Shown piece by piece: positions 18,153 to 28,263 of a DNA stretch of 64,000 nt. Made by a program: the position numbers and the translations under genes. The stretch's first letter is position 1. Each line of letters begins with the position of its first letter. Below the pieces are notes generated by a model, which saw only the letters and a program-made list of their open reading frames with translations, searched no databases and was not told where the DNA came from. This stretch comes from Salinimicrobium sp963709775 (GTDB taxonomy: Bacteria > Bacteroidota > Bacteroidia > Flavobacteriales > Flavobacteriaceae), in assembly GCA_963709775.1 (NCBI GenBank), contig CAVPXS010000015.1, positions 59,211-123,210 of the forward strand, written 5' to 3'.

Positions 18153-19967
18153 ACAAAAAGATTCTTATTTCTTTCCTGTTTTTATTCTCGATCGGTTATA
18201 CCGTAATGGGGCAGGAGAAATCTGAATTTGACAAATTTGACCAAATTATACCGCGCTTCAGAAGAAAGAAATAACCTGGATTTGCTCGAGGATATAATTT
18301 CTTCAACGACGCAACCGGATAGTATGATTAGATATTCTAATCTCCTTATAAAAAAGGCACAGCCGGTTCAAAACAAGGAAAAGCTTCAATTTGCACATTT
18401 TAACCAGGGAATTGCCTGGCGTTATAAAGGAGATTACAGAAATGCTTTTGAGCACCTCTTTAAAAGTGCAGAATTAGCTGAAGAACTTGAAAACAAAATT
18501 ATGCTTGGAAGTTCTTATGTGGAGATAGGGAATGCCTATGCCGAAAGTGGAGATCTTAACCTTTCCTCGACTTATTTTAACCGGGGGATAAGTCTTTTCC
18601 AAGCAGAGAAAGATATGTTAAAGGTAGGGGCAACCTATTATAATATGGGGGATACCTTTTTTGACAAAGGAGCTATAGACTCTTCACTTGTTTATACCAC
18701 CCAGGCAAGGGACATTTTTCAAAAGGAGGGACATGAATTTTATGAAGCCTATAGCCTTGGGAATCTTGGTAGGATCAATGCCGCTATGGAACAATATGAT
18801 TTAGCAGAAACCCAACTTAATGAGGCGGTAGAAATTTTGTTTAAAGTGAAAGATTATAATGCACTAACAGATTTCTACGCTGCACTTTCTGAGATCAACC
18901 AGAGGCAGGGAGATTTGAAAGCAGCAATAGCGTTTGCAGATAAAAGCCTGGAAGCAGCAAAGTTAATTGGTTTAAAAGAAGACCTGCAGGGGGCACATCA
19001 AAAACTTGCATTTTTACATGAAGAAGCAGGAGATATTGCGCAATCTTATGATCACTACAAAATGTTCGTAGTGTATAAAGACAGTATCGAGGATAATGCT
19101 TCTGTAAAGGAGGTTGCAAACCTTAGAACGAATTATGAAATAGCCAAAAAACAAACCGAAGTTGACTTACTTAACGAACAAAAAAGTAATCAACGCATCA
19201 TTGTTATTGCTACCGCTATCGCCTTGTTCCTTATAATGCTACTTGCGCTGGGGCTTTACCGTCGAAATAGGTACATAGGAAGGACCAAAAAAATCATTGA
19301 AAGAGAAAAACAACGATCAGATCGTTTACTACTCAATATTCTTCCTCAGGAAACTGCTATGGAATTAAAGGAAAAAGGGAAGGTACTTGCAAAACGTTTT
19401 GAAGCAGTGACCATATTATTCACAGACTTCAAGGATTTCACTCATTATGCCGAAAATCTTCCGCCCGAGGAACTCGTGAAAAGGGTAGATTTTTATTTTT
19501 CCAAGTTTGACGAAATAATCGAGCAGCATGGCCTTGAGAAAATAAAAACTGTGGGGGATGCTTATATGTGTGCAGCCGGAGTTCCTTTTGCCGTTAAAGA
19601 TCATGCCCGCCGCGTGGTCGCTGCGGCTTGTGAAATTATTGAATTTGTTGGCAGGGAAGAGCCTGGAAAGGAAGTTAATTTTGAGATTAGGATTGGCATA
19701 AACTCGGGACCTGTAGTGGCCGGAGTGGTAGGCAATAAAAAATGGGCTTATGATATATGGGGAGATGCGGTGAATATTGCAGCAAGGATGGAATCCTGTT
19801 CAGAAACGGGAAGGATCAACATTTCCGAAAATACTTATCATCTCATTCAGGATGAATTTGAATGTGACTACAGGGGAGAGATCATGGTGAAGAATAAAGG
19901 CAAGATGAAAATGTATTTTGTAAAGGGTGCAAAAGTAGATCAGGAAAAGAAAAGTAGTGTGGCTTAG
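18149..19967 (+). CDS. TPR receptor with class III adenylate cyclase domain; signal peptide out of frame
   Basis: A start at 18149 encodes a clear signal peptide (MNKKILISFLFLFSIGYTVMG, then QEKSEFDKFDQ) but that frame stops shortly after. The rest is open in another frame from TTG 18228 for 579 residues. Dropping one A from the AAA at 18243-18245 joins them as FDQLYRASEERNN, so one protein of about 605 residues is intended. It has about seven TPR repeats (residues 30-290), a membrane helix (IIVIATAIALFLIMLLALGL), and a cyclase domain with both metal Asp (ILFTDFKDFT, KTVGDAYM) and DIWGDAVNIAARME. The Lys before TVGD and Asp in DIWGD favour ATP as substrate. It probably makes cAMP in response to a periplasmic signal. 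Confidence 0.8.
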
Positions 19968-20043
19968 ATTTTAAGCAGTCAAAAAAGTCAATTGAATGTA
20001 ACATTTTTCCTGCTGCTTCGTGTTAGAAGATATTTTAGATCTT

Positions 20044-20835
20044 ATGAAAAAAAATCTCTTTCTGTTGTTGGCAATCCTGGTATATGCCTGCACCCCAATG
20101 AAACCCGCTCTATCGGTTTCAGAAACTACTGCTTTTCCTGTTAAAGGTCGGCAGGGACTACTTATAAATCAAAAATTGAGCTTTGGTGATTACAAAACCT
20201 CAAAAATTAAGCGCTCCTGGACCCGCAGCGGCAATACGAGAGTAGACCTCATAAGCGGACAAATCACCGATCCAGATTACCCTAACCTGGTCGCAATGGA
20301 TTATGCAAATAGTGACCAGTCTTTTTATTTTTCTATCTCAGATTTCTCCGGAAATGCTGCCGATGTTTACGCTGTTTCCGAATTTCATGCTGAAGACCTG
20401 CAAATAGGGGATAACCCAAATTCTGTAATCAATATTCTGGAAGACCTTTTTGGAGGTTCCGGTTTTTCTGAAGATCTTTTTTACCTGCAGGTTTTTCTGA
20501 ATGATGAGGTTAAGCCCTGGCAGTTGTTACTCGATAATCAGGCAGCACAGTTTACTCCTGAGGATTATTCAGGTTTCTTTGCCCTCTCAGAAAATGAATT
20601 TTATGCGCTGGAGCCTATTACGCATTTGAACACTAAAAAAGGAGTAAAAAAGAGCCTTGCGGGATCCATAGGATATGAGATATTCAATAAGAAGGGAGAA
20701 TCGGTCGCGGCAGTTTCTTTAGTGGATAACGGAGAGGTGTTTCTACATACCAAAGATCCTTCAGAAAGGTTACTGCTCTCTGCACTTTGTGCAGCACTAT
20801 TGCTACAGGAGGATATTGCAGACCAGGATCTTTAG
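20044..20835 (+). CDS. Putative lipoprotein of unknown function
   Basis: From the ATG at 20044 the protein is 263 residues with an N-terminal lipoprotein signal (LLLAILVYAC, lipid-attachment Cys16). An in-frame start 24 bases earlier adds MLEDILDL before the signal and is rejected. The mature part is hydrophilic with mixed beta-type sequence (RQGLLINQKLSFGDY, GSIGYEIFNKKGE) and no recognised catalytic motif. It follows the TPR-cyclase by 76 bases on the same strand and may be in the same transcript. It converges on phzF. Confidence 0.7.
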   Translation: MKKNLFLLLAILVYACTPMKPALSVSETTAFPVKGRQGLLINQKLSFGDYKTSKIKRSWTRSGNTRVDLISGQITDPDYPNLVAMDYANSDQSFYFSISDFSGNAADVYAVSEFHAEDLQIGDNPNSVINILEDLFGGSGFSEDLFYLQVFLNDEVKPWQLLLDNQAAQFTPEDYSGFFALSENEFYALEPITHLNTKKGVKKSLAGSIGYEIFNKKGESVAAVSLVDNGEVFLHTKDPSERLLLSALCAALLLQEDIADQDL

Positions 20836-20920
20836 ACTTTTTATCAGCTATTCAGTGTTCCAAATAAATATTCGCCCCGGCTCCATTTTTTGGCAGGGGA
20901 GGGCCGGCTCATTTATAGAT

Positions 20921-21709
20921 TTACTCCGTCCACAGTTTACCGATAGAGTAGGTGCGGGCACTTCCTCCCACTTCGATCCTGTCTTCCAGGTTTTTACAAA
21001 AAAGGCGCCCACCGCGTTCAGATAATTGCCTGGCATGCATCTCCAGTTTATTTAACTTTTCACTCCAGTAGGGAGTGAGGGAACAGTGAGCAGAACCCGT
21101 TACGGGATCCTCAAAAACTGAAGCCTTAGGAGTGAAAAAACGGGATACAAAATCACAATCTGTACCTTTGGCAGTGACTATTACTCCTCCGGTTCCAAGT
21201 TCAAGTTGATCAAAGTAAGTGCGGTTGATTTCAATATTTCTCACTTCCTGTTCATTTTCATAAACCAGCACATAATCGCGTGCTTTAAGTACTTCCCGTG
21301 GCTGAATGTTCAGGGAATTTTTTAAAAGTTCCGGAAGTACGGTTGGATTAGGTTTTCTTGCGGGCAGGTTTAAAGTGTAGCTCCCATTTTCGGCAGTTAC
21401 CTGTAACTCCCCGCTTTGGGTGTCAAAAATGATATTTTTATTTGAATATTTTCTAATATCCCTAAGCGCATGAGCAGCTGCCAGAGTAGCGTGTCCACAC
21501 AGGTCCATCTCCATTTCGGGAGTGAACCATCTCAAATGAAAACTATGACCTTTATCGACAAAAAATGCGGTCTCGGCAACAGCGTTTTCCCTGGCAATTT
21601 TCAGAAGTAGATCATCGGGTAGCCAATCTGAGAGAGGTACCACGCAGGCGGGATTTCCACCAAAAATGTGATCTGTAAAAGCATTTATCTGGTAAAGGTG
21701 TAATTGCAT
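20921..21709 (-). CDS. PhzF-family isomerase
   Basis: 262 residues with the PhzF signature at the start (QINAFTDHIFGGNPACVV), the catalytic Glu46 in NAVAETAFF, WFTPEMEMDLCGHATLAAAH, and FFTPKASVFEDPVTGSAHC. The family folds like diaminopimelate epimerase and does cofactor-free isomerisation; only some members act in phenazine synthesis. No phenazine genes are nearby, so the substrate is unknown. The gene lies 31 bases after the LLM oxidoreductase gene on the same strand, so the two are probably co-transcribed. Confidence 0.92.
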   Translation of the reverse strand: MQLHLYQINAFTDHIFGGNPACVVPLSDWLPDDLLLKIARENAVAETAFFVDKGHSFHLRWFTPEMEMDLCGHATLAAAHALRDIRKYSNKNIIFDTQSGELQVTAENGSYTLNLPARKPNPTVLPELLKNSLNIQPREVLKARDYVLVYENEQEVRNIEINRTYFDQLELGTGGVIVTAKGTDCDFVSRFFTPKASVFEDPVTGSAHCSLTPYWSEKLNKLEMHARQLSERGGRLFCKNLEDRIEVGGSARTYSIGKLWTE

Positions 21710-21740
21710 ATTTTGAAACTTTAAAGTAAAACGTGAACTA

Positions 21741-22757
21741 CTATTTATGATTATGATCTTTCATTATTTCCGAAAAGATCCTGTACGATTTTAACCTGTC
21801 CTCGTGATTATAAATATGAGAAGCTACCATAACTTCATTGACCCCGGTTTCTTTCAGGAATTTTGAAGTTTGCTCCCTTACAGTTTCCTTGCTGCCAATA
21901 AAAGCATATTTAAGCATTCTTTGAAAAGCAGGGTTTGCCGCCAGCTCCCGCAACTCTTCTGTCATTTTAATTGGAGGCTGCATATAATCCATGTTATTTG
22001 TCATCACTCCATACATCATTCTTATGAGGGTGGTCGAAATATCTTCAGCTTCTTCATCGGTATCGGCAGCAATTACATTTATACAACCAATGGTATAAGG
22101 CTTTTCAAGGTATTTTGAAGGCTGGAACTTGTTGTAATAGATGTTTAGCGCCTCAAAAAGTTGGGCTGGTGCAAAATGACTGGCAAATGCATAAGGCAAA
22201 CCTTTTTCGGCAGCCACGTGTGCGCTGTCGGTACTGGAACCAAGAACATAAATTGGGACATCAACTCCTTCAGCCACAGTAGCCCGCACTTGTGATCTTT
22301 TGTTTTCTGCTGAAAAATATTGCTGGATCTGGCTTATTTCCTCCGGAAATTTATAAACTGCCTGCATGCGGTCACTTCTAATAGCATGTGCAGTGACCTG
22401 ATCTGTACCCGGAGCCCGGCCAAGTCCAAGATCTATTCTATTGGGATACAATGAGCCCAGAGTTCCAAATTGTTCTGAAACTATGAGCGGGGAATGGTTT
22501 GGCAACATGATCCCTCCGGAACCCACTCTTATCTTTTTAGTGCCTCCGGCTATATAACCTATTAAAACTGAAGTAGCTGAACTGGCTATGCTAAGCATGT
22601 TATGATGTTCTGCCAGCCAAAATCTATGATAGCCCATTTCTTCGGCTTTCTGCGCAAGATCCAGGCTGTTCTCAAAGGTTTGGTGAATAGAGGAGTCAAC
22701 ACCAACACTGGCGAGTTCTAATATTGAATAAGGAGTATTTTTTTTGTTCTGAGACAT
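21741..22757 (-). CDS. LLM-class flavin-dependent oxidoreductase, YhbW-like
   Basis: A 338-residue TIM-barrel protein of the bacterial luciferase family. Features are MGYHRFWLAEHHNML, VLIGYIAGGTKKIRVGSGGIMLPNH, IDLGLGRAPGTDQ and the C-terminal GSKETVREQTSKFLKETGVNEVMVAS. These place it in the single-component subgroup with E. coli YhbW rather than in the true alkanal monooxygenases. It would use reduced FMN supplied by another reductase. Substrate unknown. It leads a likely two-gene unit with phzF. Confidence 0.88.
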   Translation of the reverse strand: MSQNKKNTPYSILELASVGVDSSIHQTFENSLDLAQKAEEMGYHRFWLAEHHNMLSIASSATSVLIGYIAGGTKKIRVGSGGIMLPNHSPLIVSEQFGTLGSLYPNRIDLGLGRAPGTDQVTAHAIRSDRMQAVYKFPEEISQIQQYFSAENKRSQVRATVAEGVDVPIYVLGSSTDSAHVAAEKGLPYAFASHFAPAQLFEALNIYYNKFQPSKYLEKPYTIGCINVIAADTDEEAEDISTTLIRMMYGVMTNNMDYMQPPIKMTEELRELAANPAFQRMLKYAFIGSKETVREQTSKFLKETGVNEVMVASHIYNHEDRLKSYRIFSEIMKDHNHK

Positions 22758-22869
22758 AGAAATTTCAGGTTTTATTCAAAGTTCGGGATTTCAAAAGAAG
22801 GAAAATAAGAAAAGAGATAGCTTTTGGTAATAACGATATTTATATGATCCAGACTCTCTTATATTGATT

Positions 22870-22924
22870 TTACCAAAGGTGGGGAAAGGAAGCAAAATTT
22901 GGCCATTTTCCACACCTTTGGTAA
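22870..22924 (-). terminator. Hairpin after the FtsX-like permease gene
   Basis: Two perfect 12-base arms (TTACCAAAGGTG at 22870-22881 and CACCTTTGGTAA at 22913-22924) flank a 31-base loop that itself contains AAAAT/ATTTT. It starts just after the permease stop codon. No clear T-tract follows, so it may instead protect the 3' end of the transcript. Confidence 0.45.
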
Positions 22925-22929
22925 CAGGC

Positions 22930-25476
22930 TTAATAGCTCTCCTTCCTTAACACCTCCAACGGCGGACTTTTGATTACGCTTATGCTGTTAGTAAGCCCAA
23001 TAAACATTACCAGTAAAGTAATAGCAGGAAAGAGCACCAGGAATGGAAAAATAGAAGGTACAAAGGCGGTATCAAACAAGAGCCATGCGAGTAACTGGCT
23101 GCTAAGTAAAGAAAGCAGGATTCCCGATAAGGTTCCAAGCGCTCCCAGGTAGAAATATTCCAGCGCAAGGATCTTTAGAATTTGATTGCTGCGGGCACCT
23201 ATGGTTCGCAGTAAAACACTCTCCTTGATCCGCTGAAACTTACTGGTGCGAACTGCCCCGAGAAGAACAATTATTCCTGTAAGTATACTAAAGAAGGCCA
23301 TAAAGTTAATAAGCCAGGCAATTTTATTCAGAAGGTCTTCAACAACAGTAATAATTTGCCGCAGGTCAAGGATCGAAACATTTGGGAAAAGCCTTACCAG
23401 TTCCTGTTGAAGGGCGGCACTTGCAGCCTCACCGGGAACTTTTGTAGTGATCACCCTAAACTGGGGAGCACTCTCCAAAACACCTTTTGGGAAAACAATT
23501 GAAAAATTTGGCTGCATCTGGCTCCAGTCCACGGTCCTAATACTACGAACTTCGGTATTCATCACCACCCCCTGAACATTAAATGAGATGCGATCTCCCA
23601 CGCCCACCAGTGCATCTTCAGCAAAGTTATCACTTACAGAGATAGGGATGAGGTTGGTGTTATCTACTTCAGAAATCCAATCTCCCGAGGAAAGTACTTC
23701 AGAATTTGTGAGCGAATCACGGTAAGTCACCCTGAATTCATGATTGAGAACCCAGCGATTAATCCCCGATGTTGAATCCTCCCTCATCTGGTTTACGGTT
23801 CTTCCGTTAATATTCTGCACCCGCATGGTAACAATGGGAATGTCATCCAGAACAGGATTTCCACTGTTCTTAATTACTTGTTCTACCTCTTTTTCCTGCC
23901 CGGCCTGCACATCAAGGAGGATCATATTGGGACTATCGGTTTGTGCGTCAATGGAGGCTTCGGCCAGTAAAACATCTTTGGTGAAGTAGAGGGTGCTAAT
24001 TAGAAAAGTACCTACTCCAATGGCCAGCACCAAAGTGAGCGTTTGATTTTGTGGCCGGAATAAATTCTGCAGACTCTGTCTTGCAGGAAATCCCCAGCCG
24101 GTTGGGAAATTTTCCCGTATCACTTTCATGAATAATCGGGCGATCCCTGCAAGTATAGCAAAGGTCACCACAATTCCCAGTACAAAGGCCAAAGAGTATC
24201 TCCAGTCCTGCAGGAGCCAATAGGAGAAGAGAAGGATGAAGAGAAAAATGCCGCCAAGAACTGCTAATTCTGCTTTTCCTTTTTTCTTATTACCTCCGGT
24301 TTGCACCCTTAGAGCCTGTAAAGGGGAGACATATAAAGTCCCTATAAGTGGCACAAGGGCAAATAACACTGCCATGAAAACCCCAAGTAAAATCCCCAAT
24401 AAGATGATCTGGATTTTAAAGGTCATTTCTATATCTACAGGTAACAAATCTCCGAGTAATAATGGGAAGAGTTGCTGTAAAAATAAGCCTGCAATGGTAC
24501 CTATAATTCCACCAAGTAATCCCATGCCGGCAATCTGGAGGAGATAGATCATAAAAGTTTGTTTCCTGGTGGCCCCAAGGCATTTAAGAACAGCAACAGC
24601 CTTCAGTTTTCCTTTGATGTAGATATTTATTGCACTTGCAATTCCCACACAACCCAGCAGCAATGCAACAAAAGCTACAAGGTTCAGGAACTTTCCGAAG
24701 TTATCATAACGCCTCCCCAGGCGTTCACTGGTGGAGGTGTGCGTGTCCAGATCGGCTTCAAGGTTATCCAGCCGGGGATCAAGAACCTCGTCCAGTTGCT
24801 CCAGGTCTGTTCCCGGTTGTGCAGTGAAGTAATAATCATAGGAAATGCGGCTTCCCGTTTGTATAAGTCCTGTTTCTTCAATAAAACTGTAGGGTAGGAC
24901 TGTAGGTGGCGCAACTGAGCTAAAAAACGAATTACTGCCCGGAATGGAACGCAAGGCCCCGGCAATAGGTAACGTAACTTCTCCTATTTTGATGCTGTCA
25001 CCCGGGTTAAGTCCCAGCTGCCGCATTAGCGTGGCATCGACCAAAGCTTTACCTTCCTGTTGATAGGTTTGTGCTGCCTCCCGGGGCACAGTCTCCAGTT
25101 CCCCATAAAAAGGAAATCCGCCTTCGATTCCCCGTACCTGCACCAGCTTGGTGCCGTCATTTCCTGGAAAGGCAGCCATGGAAGTGAAGCCTATTTCCCT
25201 TGCCCTGGCGCCACCCAGGGAATCTATAATAGAGAGAACTTCTTCTGTTGGGGCCTTGTCCAGGTCGATCTTATAATCGGCTCCCATCATGGCTTTTGAT
25301 TGCAGGGCGATATTATCCTTCAGGTTTTCTCCAAAAGATTGTATTGAAACCACGGCAGCTATTCCCAATACGATCGAAGCCATGAACAGGATAAGCTTAC
25401 GCCCACTTGCTTTGCCATCGCGCCACGCCATTTTCATCAACCACATAAAGGAAGTACTTGTTTTAGTGCTGCTCAT
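22930..25476 (-). CDS. ABC transporter permease, FtsX-like, YbbP type
   Basis: 848 residues with the layout of large MacB/FtsX-type permeases: an N-terminal membrane helix (KLILFMASIVLGIAAVVSIQSFG), a periplasmic domain of about 200 residues, three helices with LNLVAFVALLLGCVGIASAINIY, a further membrane block near 410-460, a second periplasmic domain, and three C-terminal helices. This double-FtsX arrangement matches E. coli YbbP, which with the YbbA ATPase is thought to move lipids or other hydrophobic molecules between envelope layers, not across the inner membrane. The ATPase gene upstream overlaps by 14 bases. Substrate unknown. Confidence 0.88.
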   Translation of the reverse strand: MSSTKTSTSFMWLMKMAWRDGKASGRKLILFMASIVLGIAAVVSIQSFGENLKDNIALQSKAMMGADYKIDLDKAPTEEVLSIIDSLGGARAREIGFTSMAAFPGNDGTKLVQVRGIEGGFPFYGELETVPREAAQTYQQEGKALVDATLMRQLGLNPGDSIKIGEVTLPIAGALRSIPGSNSFFSSVAPPTVLPYSFIEETGLIQTGSRISYDYYFTAQPGTDLEQLDEVLDPRLDNLEADLDTHTSTSERLGRRYDNFGKFLNLVAFVALLLGCVGIASAINIYIKGKLKAVAVLKCLGATRKQTFMIYLLQIAGMGLLGGIIGTIAGLFLQQLFPLLLGDLLPVDIEMTFKIQIILLGILLGVFMAVLFALVPLIGTLYVSPLQALRVQTGGNKKKGKAELAVLGGIFLFILLFSYWLLQDWRYSLAFVLGIVVTFAILAGIARLFMKVIRENFPTGWGFPARQSLQNLFRPQNQTLTLVLAIGVGTFLISTLYFTKDVLLAEASIDAQTDSPNMILLDVQAGQEKEVEQVIKNSGNPVLDDIPIVTMRVQNINGRTVNQMREDSTSGINRWVLNHEFRVTYRDSLTNSEVLSSGDWISEVDNTNLIPISVSDNFAEDALVGVGDRISFNVQGVVMNTEVRSIRTVDWSQMQPNFSIVFPKGVLESAPQFRVITTKVPGEAASAALQQELVRLFPNVSILDLRQIITVVEDLLNKIAWLINFMAFFSILTGIIVLLGAVRTSKFQRIKESVLLRTIGARSNQILKILALEYFYLGALGTLSGILLSLLSSQLLAWLLFDTAFVPSIFPFLVLFPAITLLVMFIGLTNSISVIKSPPLEVLRKESY

Positions 25477-26146
25477 GGGTTTCTATGATTTTTCCGCCTT
25501 TGAGACGCAGGATTCGCTGTGTCATTTTTGCAAGATCAAGGTCGTGAGTTACTATGACAAGTGTGGTTCCTGCTTCCCTGTTGAGGTCAAAAAGAAGTTC
25601 AATTACTTTTTCACCCGTTTCGGCATCCAGGTTTCCTGTGGGCTCATCGGCAAAGAGAATGGAGGGTCGGTTTGAAAAGGCCCTGGCTACAGCCACCCGC
25701 TGTTGTTCCCCGCCCGAAAGTTGGGATGGATAATGTTCAAACCTGCCGCCAAGACCTACTTTTTCCAGCAATCCTTTCGCAACATCCGAAGCATTTTTAG
25801 CTCCCTGCAATTCTAAGGGCACGGCAACATTTTCCAATGCCGTCAAAGTTGGTAGCAGTTGAAAATCCTGAAATACAAAACCTACCTTTTGATTACGCAG
25901 CACTGCCCGTTCATCTTCAGAAAGGGAACTGAGTTCGGTGCCGCAGAGCTCAATGCTGCCTTTCCCGGGACGATCAAGGCCTGCGCAGAGGCCCAAAAGA
26001 GTGGTTTTTCCACTGCCCGAGGGACCTACAATGGCAAAAGTTTCCTTTTCTTCAACATCAAAGCTTATATCATGGAGTACAGTGAGCTGTTTGGACCCGC
26101 TGGAATAGCTTTTTTCCAGGTTGCGCACGTTTAATATTTTTGTCAT
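25463..26146 (-). CDS. ABC transporter ATP-binding protein, LolD/YbbA type
   Basis: 227 residues from the ATG at 26144-26146 (MTKILNVRNLEKSYSSG); a longer in-frame extension lies antisense to the neighbouring gene and is rejected. Walker A (GPSGSGKTT), Q-loop (FQDFQLLP), signature (LSGGEQQRVAVARAF), Walker B (ILFADEPTGNLD) and the switch His (VIVTHD) are all intact. It powers the overlapping FtsX-like permease. The gene is divergent from the esterase gene whose start is about 60 bases away; in E. coli ybbA is likewise divergent from tesA, so this neighbourhood is conserved. Confidence 0.93.
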   Translation of the reverse strand: MTKILNVRNLEKSYSSGSKQLTVLHDISFDVEEKETFAIVGPSGSGKTTLLGLCAGLDRPGKGSIELCGTELSSLSEDERAVLRNQKVGFVFQDFQLLPTLTALENVAVPLELQGAKNASDVAKGLLEKVGLGGRFEHYPSQLSGGEQQRVAVARAFSNRPSILFADEPTGNLDAETGEKVIELLFDLNREAGTTLVIVTHDLDLAKMTQRILRLKGGKIIETHEQH

Positions 26147-26207
26147 CTTTAAATCTGCTTTCAGAAAAAGCAAAATAAGAAATGATTTCCACTTCAAGCC
26201 AGTAGCT

Positions 26208-26904
26208 ATGAGAAACCTGTTGTATTTGCCATTTTTGACACTTCTGTTTTTAACTTCCTGTGGAGAAACTGCCAAAGAGGAAAAAGAGGCTGAAGCCGAA
26301 ATTACTTCGGAAGTTGAAAATGAAGCTGAAAATTCTGAAGAAGACAGCAACACGATCCTATTCTTTGGGGACAGTTTAACCGCTGCCATGGGGCTGGATC
26401 CCGCTGAAGGTTACCCGGCCGAAATTAAGAAGATCATAGATTCCCTGGGGCTCAATTACGATGTGGTGAACGCGGGACTTAGTGGAGAGACTACTGCTGC
26501 CGGCAAAAACAGGATCGATTGGGTGCTTAACCAGGATGTAGACGTATTTGTACTTGGCACTGGGAGCTAATGATGGCCTCCGCGGAATTCCGGTGGAGGA
26601 GACCCGAAGAAACCTGCAGGCAATAATTGATGCAGTTCGAGAGAAAAATCCCGATGTGGAGATCGTCCTCGCCGGAATGCAGATCCCACCTAATATGGGA
26701 CCGGAATACACTACAGATTTTCGTGAGATTTTCCCACAACTGGCAGAAGAAAATGATATCTACCTTATCCCGTTTTTATTAGAAGGCGTAGCCGGAGATC
26801 CCAACTTAAATCAACAGGACGGGATCCATCCAACCGCAGAGGGCTATGACATTGTAGCCCAAAATGTGTGGGAGGTGCTGGAGCCTGTAGTTACCACTAA
26901 ATAA
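26208..26904 (+). pseudogene. TesA-like SGNH hydrolase lipoprotein, broken by one base
   Basis: The N-terminal frame (from ATG 26208) gives a lipoprotein signal with lipid Cys18 (LLFLTSC), an acidic linker, block I (ILFFGDSLTAAMG, catalytic Ser) and block II (GLSGETTA), then stops after FVLGTGS. The rest continues in the next frame as ALGANDGLRG (block III) and GIHPTAEGYD (block V, catalytic Asp/His). Removing one G at 26556-26557 gives FVLALGANDG, exactly as in TesA (arylesterase/lysophospholipase). The intact protein would be about 231 residues and membrane-anchored. It may be a real mutation or a base error. It is divergent from the LolD/YbbA-type ATPase. Confidence 0.85.
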
Positions 26905-27008
26905 GAGGCGTCAAAAATGCCCTTTTTAAAGGGGAAGTATTTATTTCAGGGTTCTCTGTTGAACCTGAAAAACCAGATTGAACAGAGTGCCTAAAATGGC
27001 AATTTTTA

Positions 27009-28079
27009 TTAAGCTTCAGAATTTTTGCCCTTTTCAATTTTTTCTTCTACCCATTCTTCCTCTTCGGCTTCAGGTTCTTCGAATTCCCCGTTGGCGTTGT
27101 CATTTTCCGGTTGGTAAACCAGCTTTATGAACATAGGAAAATGGTCAGAACCCATCTTCTCCAGCCTTTTTAACTTCAGAAGCATAAAATCACTGCTGTG
27201 AAAAACATGATCCAGGGGCCAGCGAAAGATTGGATATTCTGCGTGGAAGGTATTATAGAAACCACGACCAATACGCGGATCCAGTAAGCCACTTAGCTGT
27301 AAAAAGAGCTTGGTGGTTCTAGACCAGGCCACATCGTTAAGATCTCCAAAGACAAGAGTGGAATTGTCGCCGTCTATTGATTTCCCTACCAGCAGGAGTT
27401 CTGCATCCCGGTTGGTAGAAGTATCATCTTCAGATGGGCTTGGAGGTTTTGGATGCAGGCAGTGGATGTTGATCTTCTCCCCTGTACGCAGCTTCACCTT
27501 TCCATGAATGGAAGGGATCTCCTTTGAAATAAGGTATTTGATGTCGATATCCTCAAGCTCAAGTTTTGAGTAGAGGTGCATTCCGTAAAGATTTTTGAGA
27601 GGAATTTTAACCGTATAGGGATATTCCTCTTCAATGGATTGTAGCTCCTTTTCCCAGGTTTCATCACTTTCCAGTGTAAGCACCAGGTCTGGGTTTTCCC
27701 GAATAATTATTTTGATGAGCTTATCATAGCGGGTGTTGGTAGTAAGCACATTGCTCACCAGGATAGAAATTTGTCTTTCCACATCATCACCACTATACTC
27801 TTTCACCTGTTTGGAAGAAAAAAACGTGTAAGGAAAGATCTTTACCGATTGATAGAGGAAACTCAACGCGAGCAAGACTATCAATATGGTCTCCCATATT
27901 GAACTAAAATCAAAAGCCACGGCACTGTAGATGAGAACAGCAAGAATGAGGATGCTGATCTGTAATCGGGGGAAATCAAAGTCCCTTACCCACCATTGAT
28001 CAAACCTGCTTATGGACGCTGCAGTAGGAACCAGGATTAGAATACTTAGGACGTATGCAGCTATTTCGGCAATATTCAT
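27009..28079 (-). CDS. Membrane-anchored endonuclease/exonuclease/phosphatase family protein
   Basis: 356 residues. Three hydrophobic helices occupy the first about 90 residues (AAYVLSILILVPTAASI, LQISILILAVLIYSAVAF, ILIVLLALSFLYQSV). The following 230 residues are an EEP domain: ISILVSNVLTTNTRYDKLI, PDLVLTLESDETW, HGKVKLRTGEKINIHCLHPKPPSP, LVFGDLNDVAWSRTT and the final GSDHFPMFIKL. The Glu, Asp-Asn and Asp-His metal/catalytic residues are present. It ends in an acidic tail. Related proteins cleave nucleic acid, lipid or phosphodiester substrates; with this anchor it would act at the outer face of the membrane. Substrate unknown. Confidence 0.85.
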   Translation of the reverse strand: MNIAEIAAYVLSILILVPTAASISRFDQWWVRDFDFPRLQISILILAVLIYSAVAFDFSSIWETILIVLLALSFLYQSVKIFPYTFFSSKQVKEYSGDDVERQISILVSNVLTTNTRYDKLIKIIIRENPDLVLTLESDETWEKELQSIEEEYPYTVKIPLKNLYGMHLYSKLELEDIDIKYLISKEIPSIHGKVKLRTGEKINIHCLHPKPPSPSEDDTSTNRDAELLLVGKSIDGDNSTLVFGDLNDVAWSRTTKLFLQLSGLLDPRIGRGFYNTFHAEYPIFRWPLDHVFHSSDFMLLKLKRLEKMGSDHFPMFIKLVYQPENDNANGEFEEPEAEEEEWVEEKIEKGKNSEA

Positions 28080-28243
28080 ATAGTTGGTTAAAATAGGCTG
28101 TTCAAATATACATTTTTGAGACTAACCTTTGAAAACCTGCACGTGCTTTCTTGCAGATTTTTTTCCTACGCCAGCTTATAAGAGCACAAATTGCTTTTTC
28201 GTTTGCCGAAAATTTTAAAGAAATTTTTCATTTATTTAGAGCA

Positions 28244-28263
28244 AATTACGGAAAACCGTAATT
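28244..28263. promoter_or_regulatory. Palindrome AATTACGG-N4-CCGTAATT ahead of the response regulator
   Basis: Perfect 8-base arms around AAAA, about 70 bp before the start at 28334 and 20 bases before a TATTTTTG sequence (28283-28290) that matches the Bacteroidetes -7 element. This is a good position for an operator overlapping the -33 region. The binding protein is unknown. Confidence 0.4.

Noticed and set aside
26144..26389. Upstream extension of the LolD/YbbA-type ATPase to 308 residues
   Set aside because: The extra part is antisense to the TesA-like lipoprotein gene; the normal start MTKILNV is at 26146.
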